40,314 nucleotides of DNA. Source: Methanocorpusculum sp. Its GTDB lineage: Archaea; Halobacteriota; Methanomicrobia; Methanomicrobiales; Methanocorpusculaceae. The stretch is from the NCBI GenBank assembly GCA_030539595.1, contig JAUNXW010000001.1, positions 1 to 40,314 of the forward strand, read 5' to 3'. This document shows positions 8,242 to 16,678 of this stretch, one piece after another (positions within the stretch are counted from its first letter, which is position 1; every line of letters begins with the position of its first letter). Below the pieces are notes generated by a model. That model was given only the letters and a program-made list of their open reading frames with translations. It was not told where the DNA came from and searched no databases. The position numbers were made by a program, and so were the translations under genes.

Positions 8242-8922
8242 TCAGCGTCTGCGAATTCTGCGCTTGATTTTCCGCATAACGTTTCCAAACGACTGCCCCG
8301 TGTATGTTCGCGACGGAGTTTTTATGCATCGGCTTTCGATTTTTCCTTCCTTAACGGCTTTGAGAATCGAATCAGCCGTGCGTTCTTCAGCATCAATCAG
8401 ATTAATCCCGTATCCTACAAATCTGCACGAGTGAGCATCTGAACCCGCTGTAATCGGTTTGCCGAATTTTTTCGCAACGCGTGCGGCTTTTCTATTTGAA
8501 GATGAAATATAGTATCTGCTGTTGTAAGCCTCTATTGCGTCAGCGAGTTTTAAGGCGTTCATATTTTTCAAACCTACTGCGTGTCTGAATCTGTGAAACG
8601 GGTGAGGGATAATTACAAGACAGCCTTTTTCTTTGGCTTTGGCAATTGTCGTTTCCGCGTCTTCGTTCATCGGGAACTCGTCGGTTGTTCCGAGAACAAG
8701 AACATGCCCCTGCTTTGTTGAGACCTCAACACCGGGAATTATCACAAGAGATTCATCGGAAAAAGCGAGCGCTTCCTTTGCTGACTTCGTTGTGTCGTGG
8801 TCGGTGATTGCTATTGCGTCAAAGCCAGCCTCTTTGGCTTTGGAGATTATTTCTTTTACAGTGCAGTGACCGTCGGCTGAGGCGGATGTATGAATATGAA
8901 GGTCACATTTTATTCTAACCAT
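8242..8922 (-). CDS. PHP-domain metal-dependent phosphoesterase
   Basis: A 226-residue single PHP domain. Metal-binding motifs appear in order: CDLHIHTSAS (about 6-15), AITDHDT, PGVEVST, a mid-protein IPHP and a late AGSDAH. PHP enzymes of this size include trinuclear-metal nucleotide and oligoribonucleotide phosphatases (for example the 3',5'-nucleotide bisphosphate phosphatase RnaAM type), but substrate cannot be assigned. The C-terminus is strongly basic (KIKRRIRRR). It is divergent from the dihydropteroate-synthase-like gene across a 48-nt AT-rich spacer that must hold both promoters. Confidence 0.85.
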   Translation of the reverse strand: MVRIKCDLHIHTSASADGHCTVKEIISKAKEAGFDAIAITDHDTTKSAKEALAFSDESLVIIPGVEVSTKQGHVLVLGTTDEFPMNEDAETTIAKAKEKGCLVIIPHPFHRFRHAVGLKNMNALKLADAIEAYNSRYYISSSNRKAARVAKKFGKPITAGSDAHSCRFVGYGINLIDAEERTADSILKAVKEGKIESRCIKTPSRTYTGQSFGNVMRKIKRRIRRR

Positions 8923-8970
8923 TTGATACTAAATTATTTACAATTTAATTGATGATAATAATATAGTAAA

Positions 8971-10398
8971 ATGCATGTTCTTTTTCCGACAGGACGCCAG
9001 AGCGAAGAGGCGCTGAAATCCTCGCTTGCAAAAGTCACGAAGTTTACTTATGAGATTGTTGTCACAGGCGAGATTGCCTCTTTTCTGACGCCAACGCAGC
9101 TTGAAAAACTTATCTCCTGCGGAAATTATGACTGCGTCGTTGTTTCGGGTATGTGCACGGCTTCTTTTGAAGAGATTGATAATACTGCCGATGTAAAAAT
9201 TTTCAGAGGAACGCGCCACGCATCAGATATGTCTTTGTGCGAGCCTCTTATTATAAGCGGCTCTCTTTCAAAAACCAAACCAGCCGATGAACTTCTGACA
9301 GAAGAAAAGAAAAAGAACGCTCTTGAAAAATTAGTTCAGTCGGAAACGGAAGCAGACTTTGATTTTGAAATTCGCGGGGTTAAGTTCGGGAAATCTTCGC
9401 GGATTAAAGTCGTCTGCGAGATTATGGATGCACATACTTGTCCGAATTTAAGAGAAAAAGCGATAGCGGCTTTTGATTCAGGCGCTGACGCGGTTGACTT
9501 GGGATTCGGTTTTGACGCGTGCGAAGCAGATGTCATCCGCTGTTTTGAAGAACTTGAGGATTTACCTTTTCCTCTTTCGGTCGACACGCTCAACCCTGAT
9601 TTGATTCGTGCGGCTCTTTTCAGAGCAGACATTGTTTTTTCGCTGACGAAAAAAACAATCTCAGTCCTCGCTGACGCTGTGAAAAAAAGCGGAGCTGTAT
9701 GTGTATTAATTTCCCGCGACGGAAATTCGCTTGAAGAGACTGTTGCCCTTGCGAAAGCGCACGGCTTAACAAAAATTTTAGCCGATCCGCTTCTTCTTCC
9801 GCCGTTATCGAAAATGACCGAGTCGCTTGCTGGCTATACAAAAGATTACGGTATCTCAAAAGTTCTGGGCTGTGTAAATGTCATTGAACTGACGGACGCA
9901 GACAGCGTTGGAATGTGCGCACTACTCGCTTCGGTTGCGTCTGAAACAGACTGCTCAGCGGTTTTAATCTCTGAGCACTCGGATAAAACGTCAGGAGCGT
10001 GCTTTGAAATGCGAAGAGCAACGGAAATTATGGCTCTTTCAAAAGGTCGACCTTACCCAAAAGATGCGGGAATCGACCTGTTCGTTATTAAAGAGAAGAG
10101 AAAAAGACATGAGCCATCACTTGTCTACGATGAAATCCGTGACGCGCCTCTACCGCGTGAGAATCTGGTTTACGATAAGAAAGGAAGTTTCAGAATAGGG
10201 ATAGAAAACGGATATGTCGTTGCTGTAAGACACGGCAAAGCAATTCGCGGAAAAACATGGTATGAGGTTTTTTCGGCAATTCTTGAAGAAGAAGGCGTTT
10301 CACTTTTAGACCACGCGGGTTATCTCGGAAAAGAACTTTACAAAGCCGAACTTGCTTTGCGCTTCGGAAGAAGTTTTGAGCAGGACGGAGAATTCTGA
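8971..10398 (+). CDS. Dihydropteroate synthase-like protein (archaeal long form)
   Basis: A 475-residue protein with an archaeal N-terminal domain (about 1-140) and a TIM barrel related to dihydropteroate synthase (about 145-390): VVCEIMDAHT, DSGADAVDLGFGFD, PLSVDTLN and a later ADPLLLPP strand. A C-terminal extension follows. Members of this archaeal family are usually called dihydropteroate synthase-related. In methanogens a link to tetrahydromethanopterin biosynthesis (joining pterin and aminobenzene-ribofuranosyl moieties) is plausible, but whether this branch is catalytic is uncertain. No Shine-Dalgarno sequence precedes the ATG and the spacer to the divergent PHP gene is only 48 nt, so a very short leader is likely. 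Confidence 0.85.
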   Translation: MHVLFPTGRQSEEALKSSLAKVTKFTYEIVVTGEIASFLTPTQLEKLISCGNYDCVVVSGMCTASFEEIDNTADVKIFRGTRHASDMSLCEPLIISGSLSKTKPADELLTEEKKKNALEKLVQSETEADFDFEIRGVKFGKSSRIKVVCEIMDAHTCPNLREKAIAAFDSGADAVDLGFGFDACEADVIRCFEELEDLPFPLSVDTLNPDLIRAALFRADIVFSLTKKTISVLADAVKKSGAVCVLISRDGNSLEETVALAKAHGLTKILADPLLLPPLSKMTESLAGYTKDYGISKVLGCVNVIELTDADSVGMCALLASVASETDCSAVLISEHSDKTSGACFEMRRATEIMALSKGRPYPKDAGIDLFVIKEKRKRHEPSLVYDEIRDAPLPRENLVYDKKGSFRIGIENGYVVAVRHGKAIRGKTWYEVFSAILEEEGVSLLDHAGYLGKELYKAELALRFGRSFEQDGEF

Positions 10399-10412
10399 AA
10401 ATTTATTTTTTA

Positions 10413-10495
10413 TATAGACTAAATCTTTCCAACGGATTCAGATAACAATTCGCAAATAAAAAAATTGCTCGGCTGAGAAACCGTACTTCGAGCTG
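10413..10495. repeat. Dispersed intergenic repeat, partial copy 2
   Basis: The 141-nt gap before glnA contains TAGACTAAATC (10415-10425), the reverse complement of the bases at 1-11. It continues as AAATCTT..CCAAC.GATTCA.ATAAC.ATTC, matching 30335-30366, and then GCTCGGCTGAGAAACC, matching the unit junction at 161-177. The rest of the gap, which should include the glnA promoter, shows no motif I can assign with confidence. Confidence 0.7.
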
Positions 10496-10539
10496 TATCC
10501 AAAGAGTGTTTTATTACTTCACAGCTCAGATATGTAAGT

Positions 10540-11871
10540 ATGGTTTCTGAAGAGATCGATTCCGTCCTCAAAAGATTAGAAGAGGACAATGTAAAATCAG
10601 TTCTCCTTCAATTCTCTGACCTTGAAGGAAAACCGAAAAATGTAGCGATCCCCACGAAACAGATGAGGAAAGCATTAACTGACGGCATTAGTTTTGACGG
10701 TTCTTCAATTCAGGGATTTGCGAGACTTGAAGAATCCGACATGACACTTCACCCAGAAGTGTCGACATATCAGATAATACCGTGGTCTGATGAAAAATTC
10801 CGCATGGCGCGTTTCATCTGCAACGTATATACAATACACGGCGAACCGTTTACAGGCGACCCCAGATATATCTTAAAGAGGGAAATGGAAAAAGCCGCCA
10901 AACTCGGCTACACCTTCAACGTAGGGCCTGAAATGGAGTTTTTCCTTTTCAGAACCGATGAAAACGGACACGCTACGGTAAATCTTCAGGATCACGGAAG
11001 TTACTTCGACCAGACGCCGACCGACCCGGGAGAAGACGTCAGACGCGACCTTGTTATTCAGCTCTCGGAAATGGGATTCAATATTGAGGCGTCTCACCAT
11101 GAGGTAGCCCCGTCTCAGCACGAAATCGACTTCACATACGGAAGCGCACTTGAAATCGCGGACAAGGTTGTCACCTTCAAGTTCGCGGCAAAAACACTCG
11201 CACTCAAGAAAGGTCTACACGCAACTTTCATGCCCAAGCCGATTTTCGGAATAAACGGCTCGGGTATGCACGTCAACTCTTCACTGATGAAGGACGGCAA
11301 AAACGCATTCTTCGATCCCGAAGGAGAAGACCAGCTTTCAGACACCGCAAGATATTTTATCGGCGGTCTGCTGAAACATATCGACGGAATCACAAGAATT
11401 GCAAATCCTACCGTAAACTCATACAAGCGTCTTATCCCTGGATATGAAGCGCCTGTTTACGTAGGATGGTCAGCACTCAACCGCTCGGCACTGATTCGCG
11501 TCCCATCGTCCAGAGGAAAGAGCACAAGAGCCGAACTCAGAAGCCCAGACCCAACATGTAACCCGTATCTTACGTTTGCTGTTATGCTTGCGGCAGGTAT
11601 GGAAGGAATTGTAAATAAAATAGAGCCGCCGGAAAGCATCGACAAAAATATCTTCAGAATGACACCCGCAGAACGCGAGGCTGAAGGAATCAGATGTCTT
11701 CCGTGGAGTCTTGTTGAGGCTAACGCGGCGCTCATGAAGGATGAACTGCTCTGCTCCGTTCTCGGCGAACATGTCGTTGCCCAGATAAAAAGAATCGGAG
11801 AACTCGAGTGGTCAGATTTTTCCAAGGCAATCACCGACTGGGAAATCAAAAGATATCTGGCGACATACTGA
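10540..11871 (+). CDS. glnA: Glutamine synthetase type I (GSI-alpha)
   Basis: ATP-dependent synthesis of glutamine from glutamate and ammonium; the main nitrogen-assimilation enzyme, forming dodecamers in the cytoplasm. The 443-residue protein has all type I motifs: DGSSIQGF (about 52), the metal site GPEMEFF (about 128), SHHEVAPSQHE (about 187), NGSGMHVNSS (about 243) and NRSALIRVP (about 312). Residues RLEESDM near 62 match the GSI-alpha feedback-inhibition Arg context known from Bacillus. The adenylylation Tyr of GSI-beta enzymes is absent (NIFRMT at the corresponding place), so control is probably by feedback and transcription. I did not find a convincing GGAA-N6-TTCC NrpR operator upstream. 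Confidence 0.97.
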   Translation: MVSEEIDSVLKRLEEDNVKSVLLQFSDLEGKPKNVAIPTKQMRKALTDGISFDGSSIQGFARLEESDMTLHPEVSTYQIIPWSDEKFRMARFICNVYTIHGEPFTGDPRYILKREMEKAAKLGYTFNVGPEMEFFLFRTDENGHATVNLQDHGSYFDQTPTDPGEDVRRDLVIQLSEMGFNIEASHHEVAPSQHEIDFTYGSALEIADKVVTFKFAAKTLALKKGLHATFMPKPIFGINGSGMHVNSSLMKDGKNAFFDPEGEDQLSDTARYFIGGLLKHIDGITRIANPTVNSYKRLIPGYEAPVYVGWSALNRSALIRVPSSRGKSTRAELRSPDPTCNPYLTFAVMLAAGMEGIVNKIEPPESIDKNIFRMTPAEREAEGIRCLPWSLVEANAALMKDELLCSVLGEHVVAQIKRIGELEWSDFSKAITDWEIKRYLATY

Positions 11872-11900
11872 ACAGGAAATATCCATTTTTTATTGAGGCT

Positions 11901-11972
11901 GTTTAATCGTGATCTACCCGGCACTAAAAATCCCTCTAAAAATATTATCAAACGGATTTTTCACGATTGAAC
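11901..11972. terminator. Long-range inverted repeat after glnA
   Basis: GTTTAATCGTG (11901-11911) and CACGATTGAAC (11962-11972) can pair over 11 bases (one G-U) across a 50-nt spacer that itself contains A/T-rich runs. It lies between the stop of glnA and the promoter of the next gene. A terminator or 3' stabilising structure is inferred; it could also be a regulatory site of the next gene. Confidence 0.3.
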
Positions 11973-12038
11973 AAACTCTTATTGAGCGTGAAACAAACAG
12001 GATTTAATTAATATCTTCTGTGCCATAATATATCTCAA

Positions 12039-12890
12039 ATGCAGTTCAGCAAAAAATATCTCACGCCCCTGTTAATTCTGCTTATATTTGAAGCGATAGC
12101 CGTTTCGCTCTGGCTCAGCCTTGAAAATATCTTCTACCTCTTCAACTTTTCATACATCGGCGTCTGTATCTCTGTAGGAATTTTCTTATACATCAGAAAA
12201 TTCAGATACGCAAGAAACGTTGTTATGTTTTCCGTCGGTCTGTATGTGCTTGTGTATCTTGGAATAATCTCGCACGAAAATATGCAGATTGAAGGCTTCT
12301 GGTATTTCCTGTTTCTCGGAGTTTTTCAGGCGGCAGTCATACACTACGCAGTTGCGAAAATCTTTGGACCATTACTTTTCGGACGCGGCTGGTGCGGTTA
12401 CGCCTGTTGGACGGCAATGATTTTAGATGTTCTTCCGTTCAAAGTTCCAAGCGCCCCGCGAAAGAAAATCGGATACATAAAATACATAGTTTTTGCCGTT
12501 TCGCTGATATTCGTTACGTCTTTATTTATATTTAAAGCGGCGGATATCGAAAACATCATGTGGATTAGTTTCATCGTCGGAAACATTCTTTACTACGCGG
12601 TAGGAATTTATCTCGCGTTCATGTTCAAAGATAACCGTGCCTTCTGCAAATACATCTGTCCTGTTGCCGTGATTTTAAAACTGACGAGTTACTTCTCTCT
12701 CACAAGAGTGAGATATGAGCCGAAAAACTGTCTTTCCTGCGGAAAATGTCTGCGTGTCTGTCCTATGGATGTTGACATGATGAATAATTCAAGAAGTAGA
12801 GTTAACGGGACTGAGTGTATTCTTTGTATGAAATGCGTTGATGAGTGCCCAAGAGATTGTCTGAAAATCTCAGCACTTATTCAAAAATGA
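12039..12890 (+). CDS. Membrane-bound 4Fe-4S protein (NapH/NosR/CcoG-like)
   Basis: A 283-residue integral membrane protein with about six helices, a redox-type cysteine motif on a membrane loop (GRGWCGYACW, about 126-135, plus CKYICP near 204) and two C-terminal 4Fe-4S ferredoxin motifs: CLSCGKCLRVCP and CILCMKCVDECP. This layout is typical of NapH/NosR/RdxA-like proteins that pass electrons between membrane and soluble partners. The donor and acceptor are not evident because no oxidoreductase is adjacent. A TATA-like stretch (about 12003-12013) lies some 30 nt upstream of the ATG and there is no ribosome-binding site, suggesting a leaderless message. Its 3' end overlaps the convergent Cas1-like gene by 10 nt. 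Confidence 0.85.
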   Translation: MQFSKKYLTPLLILLIFEAIAVSLWLSLENIFYLFNFSYIGVCISVGIFLYIRKFRYARNVVMFSVGLYVLVYLGIISHENMQIEGFWYFLFLGVFQAAVIHYAVAKIFGPLLFGRGWCGYACWTAMILDVLPFKVPSAPRKKIGYIKYIVFAVSLIFVTSLFIFKAADIENIMWISFIVGNILYYAVGIYLAFMFKDNRAFCKYICPVAVILKLTSYFSLTRVRYEPKNCLSCGKCLRVCPMDVDMMNNSRSRVNGTECILCMKCVDECPRDCLKISALIQK

Positions 12891-13819
12891 AAATCAGGCT
12901 CGCACAGCCCCTCAACCGCATCCGCATAATGCTTTACGTTTGCCGAAATAATTTCCCGATTAATAGAACTCATCAGTCTCTTGTTAAACTCCGCAAGAAG
13001 TTTATCCGACAAAATACAGCGCTGACCAACCTCATACTCTCCCGAAATCTTACCCTCACGGGCAAGGTCGATAACAATTTTATCCACCATATAAACCGAA
13101 GCAGGCTCTAAAATATCCAGAACACACGGCATTTTTCCGTTTCCCGCAGGCTCTATTTCACCGTACAAAGCGCCTTTCGTCAAATCAAGCCCCGCACCTA
13201 TACACGCAGTGCTTATGTTTGCATAAAGAACTGCGTATCCATGCGACAGAAGAACATTCAGCGGGTCAGAATACGGAGGCTTCATTCTTCTGCGGTAACC
13301 CAAATCTGAGGGAACGGCTCTTGAGAAAATCTCGTAATACATATTCTTAGTCAGAGTGAATACTCTGCCGAGTTCAGCAAGAGTAATCAGGTAATCAAGT
13401 TCGGCGCGTGCTCCGGAAACAATTTCAAACTCGCCTTTATAATAAATCCCGCCCTCAATTTTTTCCGACAGCTCATGAAGAAGCCTCATTCTCGCTTCAA
13501 TGGACGACTTAATAGATGTCAGGGCAAATTTATGAACGGGCAGATTTTTCTGCTGCTGAGAAAGAGCGGGAACGCCGCCGTTATACAATAATCCCGTCGG
13601 GTTGCCGTGAACATCGAAAAAAGAAACACCGATTCCCTTTTCTGCAAACGTTTCAACAGCGGACGTCTGAAAATTATGATTACCGCAGATGATGACATGC
13701 TTAATTTCATCAAGCGAGTAGCGCTCGGTTTTACCTTTGCGCGAAACAAGAAGAGAGTCGCGTGTGGTTTTTATATCCGCACCGAACCCCCAGACCGTAA
13801 CCCACGAAATATTATTCAT
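12881..13819 (-). CDS. Stand-alone Cas1 homologue, probably catalytically degenerate
   Basis: A 312-residue protein with the two-domain Cas1 plan: an N-terminal beta domain (1-75; FFDVHGNPTGLLYN follows the Cas1 pattern 'hf.d..G...G.l') and an alpha-helical lobe with the highly characteristic RRRMKPPYSDPLNVLLSHGY (176-195) and GLDLTKGALYG (210-220). By eye, the catalytic Glu (normally E-G-x-A-x-x-Y-Y) aligns with Thr155, and the catalytic His of GFLH aligns with Tyr219. The acidic D235/E238 of VLDILEP is kept. No cas2, effector genes or CRISPR array occur in the window. ATG at 13819 has a strong AGGAGGG five nt upstream, inside the archaemetzincin gene, and the two genes overlap by 8 nt. Not a casposase by visible context: no PolB or terminal repeats were seen. 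Confidence 0.85.
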   Translation of the reverse strand: MNNISWVTVWGFGADIKTTRDSLLVSRKGKTERYSLDEIKHVIICGNHNFQTSAVETFAEKGIGVSFFDVHGNPTGLLYNGGVPALSQQQKNLPVHKFALTSIKSSIEARMRLLHELSEKIEGGIYYKGEFEIVSGARAELDYLITLAELGRVFTLTKNMYYEIFSRAVPSDLGYRRRMKPPYSDPLNVLLSHGYAVLYANISTACIGAGLDLTKGALYGEIEPAGNGKMPCVLDILEPASVYMVDKIVIDLAREGKISGEYEVGQRCILSDKLLAEFNKRLMSSINREIISANVKHYADAVEGLCEPDFHF

Positions 13820-14417
13820 GAAGCCCTCCTTCCGTTCTCGCGCTGAGTTCAAGACGGCACTTTCCGCAGAAATATTTACGTTTGCGGTCAAGGTCTGCAA
13901 GATTTCGCGGGCAGTACATGATACAGCCGGGGTTATCACAGTGTTCGATTCCATAAAGGTGCGCGATTTCGTGAGCGCCCTCTTTTACAATTCTGTCAAT
14001 GAGAGCTTCATCGTCTGCGTGTCTTCCGTAATATTCGTTGGCAAGTCTGTATGGGGAGACTACTGAGACGCCGAGTTTGGGATAAGCGAGCCCGAATACG
14101 AAATCAGCGAGCGGTTCAAAAATGTCTGCTGGAGTCACGAGCAGGATTTTTTCTGTGATATGGTTGAATTTATTGTAATATTCTATATCCATGTCGGCGG
14201 GCTTGAACAATTCGGGCATACGCCTTCTGAACATATCGAGTTTGGTAAGTATTTTTACCGCATCGCACTGATTTCTTATTGTGTCGAAGCCTTCAAGCGG
14301 AAACGTTCCGTTGTCTATTCGCGAGACCGGCATTTCAAGAACTGCCGACAGTTCTTCTGATACCGGTCTTGACAGACCTATCGGCACTCTTGCGTCCCAG
14401 AAAAGATGTATCCCCAT
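13812..14417 (-). CDS. amzA: Archaemetzincin-family zinc metalloprotease
   Basis: A 201-residue protein with the archaemetzincin signature HExxHxxGx3Cx4CxM: HEIAHLYGIEHC at 149-160, C165, M167, and a later CxxC (C184, C187). The three His bind the catalytic zinc, Glu is the general base and the four Cys bind a second structural zinc. The family is taken to be an aminopeptidase- or endopeptidase-like metzincin; natural substrates in archaea are unknown. I chose the ATG that gives MGIHLFWD, the usual family start; an upstream in-frame ATG at 14447 would add ten residues. The stop overlaps the Cas1-like gene by 8 nt, so the two are probably co-translated. It is divergent from the UPF0146 gene. 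Confidence 0.9.
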   Translation of the reverse strand: MGIHLFWDARVPIGLSRPVSEELSAVLEMPVSRIDNGTFPLEGFDTIRNQCDAVKILTKLDMFRRRMPELFKPADMDIEYYNKFNHITEKILLVTPADIFEPLADFVFGLAYPKLGVSVVSPYRLANEYYGRHADDEALIDRIVKEGAHEIAHLYGIEHCDNPGCIMYCPRNLADLDRKRKYFCGKCRLELSARTEGGLHE

Positions 14418-14468
14418 GTCGTAGATAATATCAGTGTTGAGAGACATAAACTTACTTGAATTGTGCCG

Positions 14469-14852
14469 ATGATTAATGAGATTGAGAGATGTGTTGCAGA
14501 GTATATTTTGAAGAATTACACTTCCGCGGTTGAGGTCGGTTTCGGCGGAAAAACAACTGCGGCTGAGTTTTTGGTTGAAAGAGGAGTTTCTGTTCTGTGT
14601 ACTGATGTTCATTCGTATGATTCTGCTGTGCCTTGCGTTGTTGATGACTGCTTTGAGCCTGATTTATCCCTTTACAAAGGCGCGGACGTGATTTATTCGA
14701 TTCGCCCGGGCTGCGAAATTGTTCCGCCGATGATTGAACTCGCGAGAAAAGTAGGCTGTGACCTGATTGTGTATCATCTTGGTTTTGAACTGTTTGAAGA
14801 CGGCGGGGAAAAAATTGATGCGGATGGAGTTATTCTGCATAAGTATGTCTGA
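14469..14852 (+). CDS. UPF0146 family protein
   Basis: A 127-residue protein matching the archaeal UPF0146 family: a Rossmann-like AVEVGFGGKTTAAEFL near the N-terminus, followed by VLCTDVHSY and a central GADVIYSIRPGCEIVPPMIELA segment. The fold resembles S-adenosylmethionine-dependent methyltransferases, but the family has no established activity that I know. ATG at 14469 is used; an in-frame GTG at 14463 is possible. The spacer to the divergent archaemetzincin gene is about 50 nt and has an AT-rich TATAAA-like stretch (14445-14453) that could serve either direction. Confidence 0.85.
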   Translation: MINEIERCVAEYILKNYTSAVEVGFGGKTTAAEFLVERGVSVLCTDVHSYDSAVPCVVDDCFEPDLSLYKGADVIYSIRPGCEIVPPMIELARKVGCDLIVYHLGFELFEDGGEKIDADGVILHKYV

Positions 14853-14887
14853 TTTTTAATTTTGAATCGGCAGCTTCTATTTGAAAG

Positions 14888-14907
14888 AATTCGTTAAACA
14901 ACGAATT
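14888..14907. terminator. Perfect 8-bp hairpin after UPF0146 gene
   Basis: AATTCGTT-AAAC-AACGAATT, followed by an A/T-rich run, lies between the UPF0146 stop and the acyl-CoA ligase gene. It is likely a 3'-end structure; archaeal termination at it is inferred. Confidence 0.4.
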
Positions 14908-14930
14908 TATTAAAACTACCGTTCGACCAC

Positions 14931-14946
14931 AAAAATTTTTATAACA
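14931..14946 (+). promoter_or_regulatory. TATA-like element for acyl-CoA ligase gene
   Basis: The A/T run ending TTTTTATAACAT sits about 25-30 nt before the ATG at 14967, the normal distance from an archaeal TATA box to the transcription start. No ribosome-binding site is visible, so the transcript would be leaderless or nearly so. Confidence 0.45.
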
Positions 14947-14966
14947 TACATCAAATCAAATAGCGC

Positions 14967-16652
14967 ATGTCTGCAAGGCATTACAGAAACGACTCGGTCA
15001 CCAAACTTGAATACACGGAAGATACCAGACGGTCTCTTTACTCAATGCTTTCTTACGGAGCTGCGCACGCTTCAAAAGAAGCTGATGCCATACTTTATTT
15101 CGGAAACGTAATCTCCTACGGAGCACTTATGGATAAAGTTCACAGCTGCGCCGCCGGATTTCTCCGCCTCGGAATAAAAAAAAGCGACTGCGTTACAATA
15201 TTTCTGCCAAACATCCCCCAGTGTGTCATTGCGGTTTATGCCCTCAACCGAATCGGTGCGGTCTGCAACATGGTTCACCCTCTTTCGACAAAAGAAGAAC
15301 TTGAATATGCTGTAAAACTCACTGACAGCCGCTTTGTTCTTACGTTTGAATCAAACGAAGGACTTTGTGACGGACTCAGTGTAACCGTTATCAGATGCAG
15401 AACGCCGTATTATTTCCCGCACAATATAAAGGGACTTGTAACAGCTCTTGCCTACAACTATTCTGTGCGCAAATGTAAGAAACTTGAAAACGTCATCGAC
15501 TGGAAAGACGTCATGTTCAACGGGAAAATATTTTTTGAAAGAGGCGAGGCTCTCCCAGCAGACGACGCAAAAGGTTCAGACACCGCTGTAATCATGTACA
15601 CCGGCGGAACAACGGGAGATTCAAAAGGCGTTGAGCTCTCAAACGCCGCGATGAACTACTCAGCCGTTGAGCTTCTGATGCATTTTGCAAACGGAGCGCC
15701 CCACATAGGAGACACAATTCTTTCAATTCTTCCCGCGTTTCACGCCTTCGGATTTATTGTGGTTATCCATGTTCCTTTATCGGGCGGACTGCGTCTTGTG
15801 TTTTTGCCGAGATTCAATCCCAAGCAGTGCGCAAAACTTGTCATAAGCGAGCAGATAAATTATCTTGCGGGCGTTCCTGTAATTTATGAGAGGCTCTACC
15901 CGCTGCTTAAAGATAAGGACATCTCCTGCGTTCACCACGCTGTCTGCGGAGGAGACAAGGTAACAACCGACCTGCTCAACAGATACAATGAGATTCTCGG
16001 CAAAGACAATGGGCTTGCAGAGTTAAGACCGGGTTACGGGCTAACCGAAGCGGCAGGATGCTGTCTTCTGACGAAGAAAAATTATTCAGAGTTCATCGAA
16101 GGATGTGTTGGTTCACCTCTTCCTGGAACAGAGATTTGCCTTGTTGAGCCCGGAACAACAGAAGTTGTCGAAGACGACGAGGGAGAACTTTGTATAATTA
16201 ATCCGGGGCTCATGACCGGATATTATAAAAACGAAACCGCAACGCGTCAGGTTTTAAGAAAACACGACGACGGGCGCACGTGGCTTCACACGGGAGATGT
16301 TGTAACTCTGTCGGGCGGCGACACGGTTATTTTCAAATCCAGATACAAGCGCATGGTAAAAATCAACGGAATTAACGTTTACCCTACGCTCATAGAAAAC
16401 ACAATGTCGGGCTGTTCCCTTGTTGATGAGGTCTGTGCGGTTGCTGTTCCGTGGAAAAACGACCGCAGAATAAAACTCTATGTTACGCTTGCGCCGCAGG
16501 TGGATAAGGAGAAGGCGTCGTCTGAAATTATGGCTTACGCAAAGTCTCACTTAAATCATTGGAGCACGCCGTTTGCCGTTACCGTTCTTGATTCCATGCC
16601 GTTAACGAAAATGAACAAGACTGACTACAGGGTTCTTGAAAAAAGAGGCTGA
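14967..16652 (+). CDS. AMP-forming acyl-CoA synthetase / AMP-dependent ligase
   Basis: A 561-residue ANL-superfamily enzyme that activates a carboxylic acid as acyl-AMP and usually transfers it to CoA. Signature motifs appear in order: the P-loop YTGGTTGDSKG (about 210-220), LPAFHAFGF, PGYGLTEAAG (about 355-365), the hinge-region TGDV and the C-terminal LTKMNKTDY containing the catalytic Lys. Length is normal for medium/long-chain acyl-CoA ligases. The substrate cannot be told from sequence; methanogen homologues may serve acyl or aryl acid uptake. It is a single gene flanked by a terminator-like hairpin upstream and convergent rubredoxin downstream. Confidence 0.88.
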   Translation: MSARHYRNDSVTKLEYTEDTRRSLYSMLSYGAAHASKEADAILYFGNVISYGALMDKVHSCAAGFLRLGIKKSDCVTIFLPNIPQCVIAVYALNRIGAVCNMVHPLSTKEELEYAVKLTDSRFVLTFESNEGLCDGLSVTVIRCRTPYYFPHNIKGLVTALAYNYSVRKCKKLENVIDWKDVMFNGKIFFERGEALPADDAKGSDTAVIMYTGGTTGDSKGVELSNAAMNYSAVELLMHFANGAPHIGDTILSILPAFHAFGFIVVIHVPLSGGLRLVFLPRFNPKQCAKLVISEQINYLAGVPVIYERLYPLLKDKDISCVHHAVCGGDKVTTDLLNRYNEILGKDNGLAELRPGYGLTEAAGCCLLTKKNYSEFIEGCVGSPLPGTEICLVEPGTTEVVEDDEGELCIINPGLMTGYYKNETATRQVLRKHDDGRTWLHTGDVVTLSGGDTVIFKSRYKRMVKINGINVYPTLIENTMSGCSLVDEVCAVAVPWKNDRRIKLYVTLAPQVDKEKASSEIMAYAKSHLNHWSTPFAVTVLDSMPLTKMNKTDYRVLEKRG

Positions 16653-16678
16653 GTTAATTTATCCGATTGGTGATTGTA

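Noticed and set aside
10399..10539. NrpR operator upstream of glnA
   Set aside because: No GGAA-N6-TTCC arrangement is present in the gap.
12881..13819. Casposase reading of the Cas1 homologue
   Set aside because: No family B polymerase, terminal inverted repeats or HTH extension are visible around it, and two catalytic residues seem to be missing.
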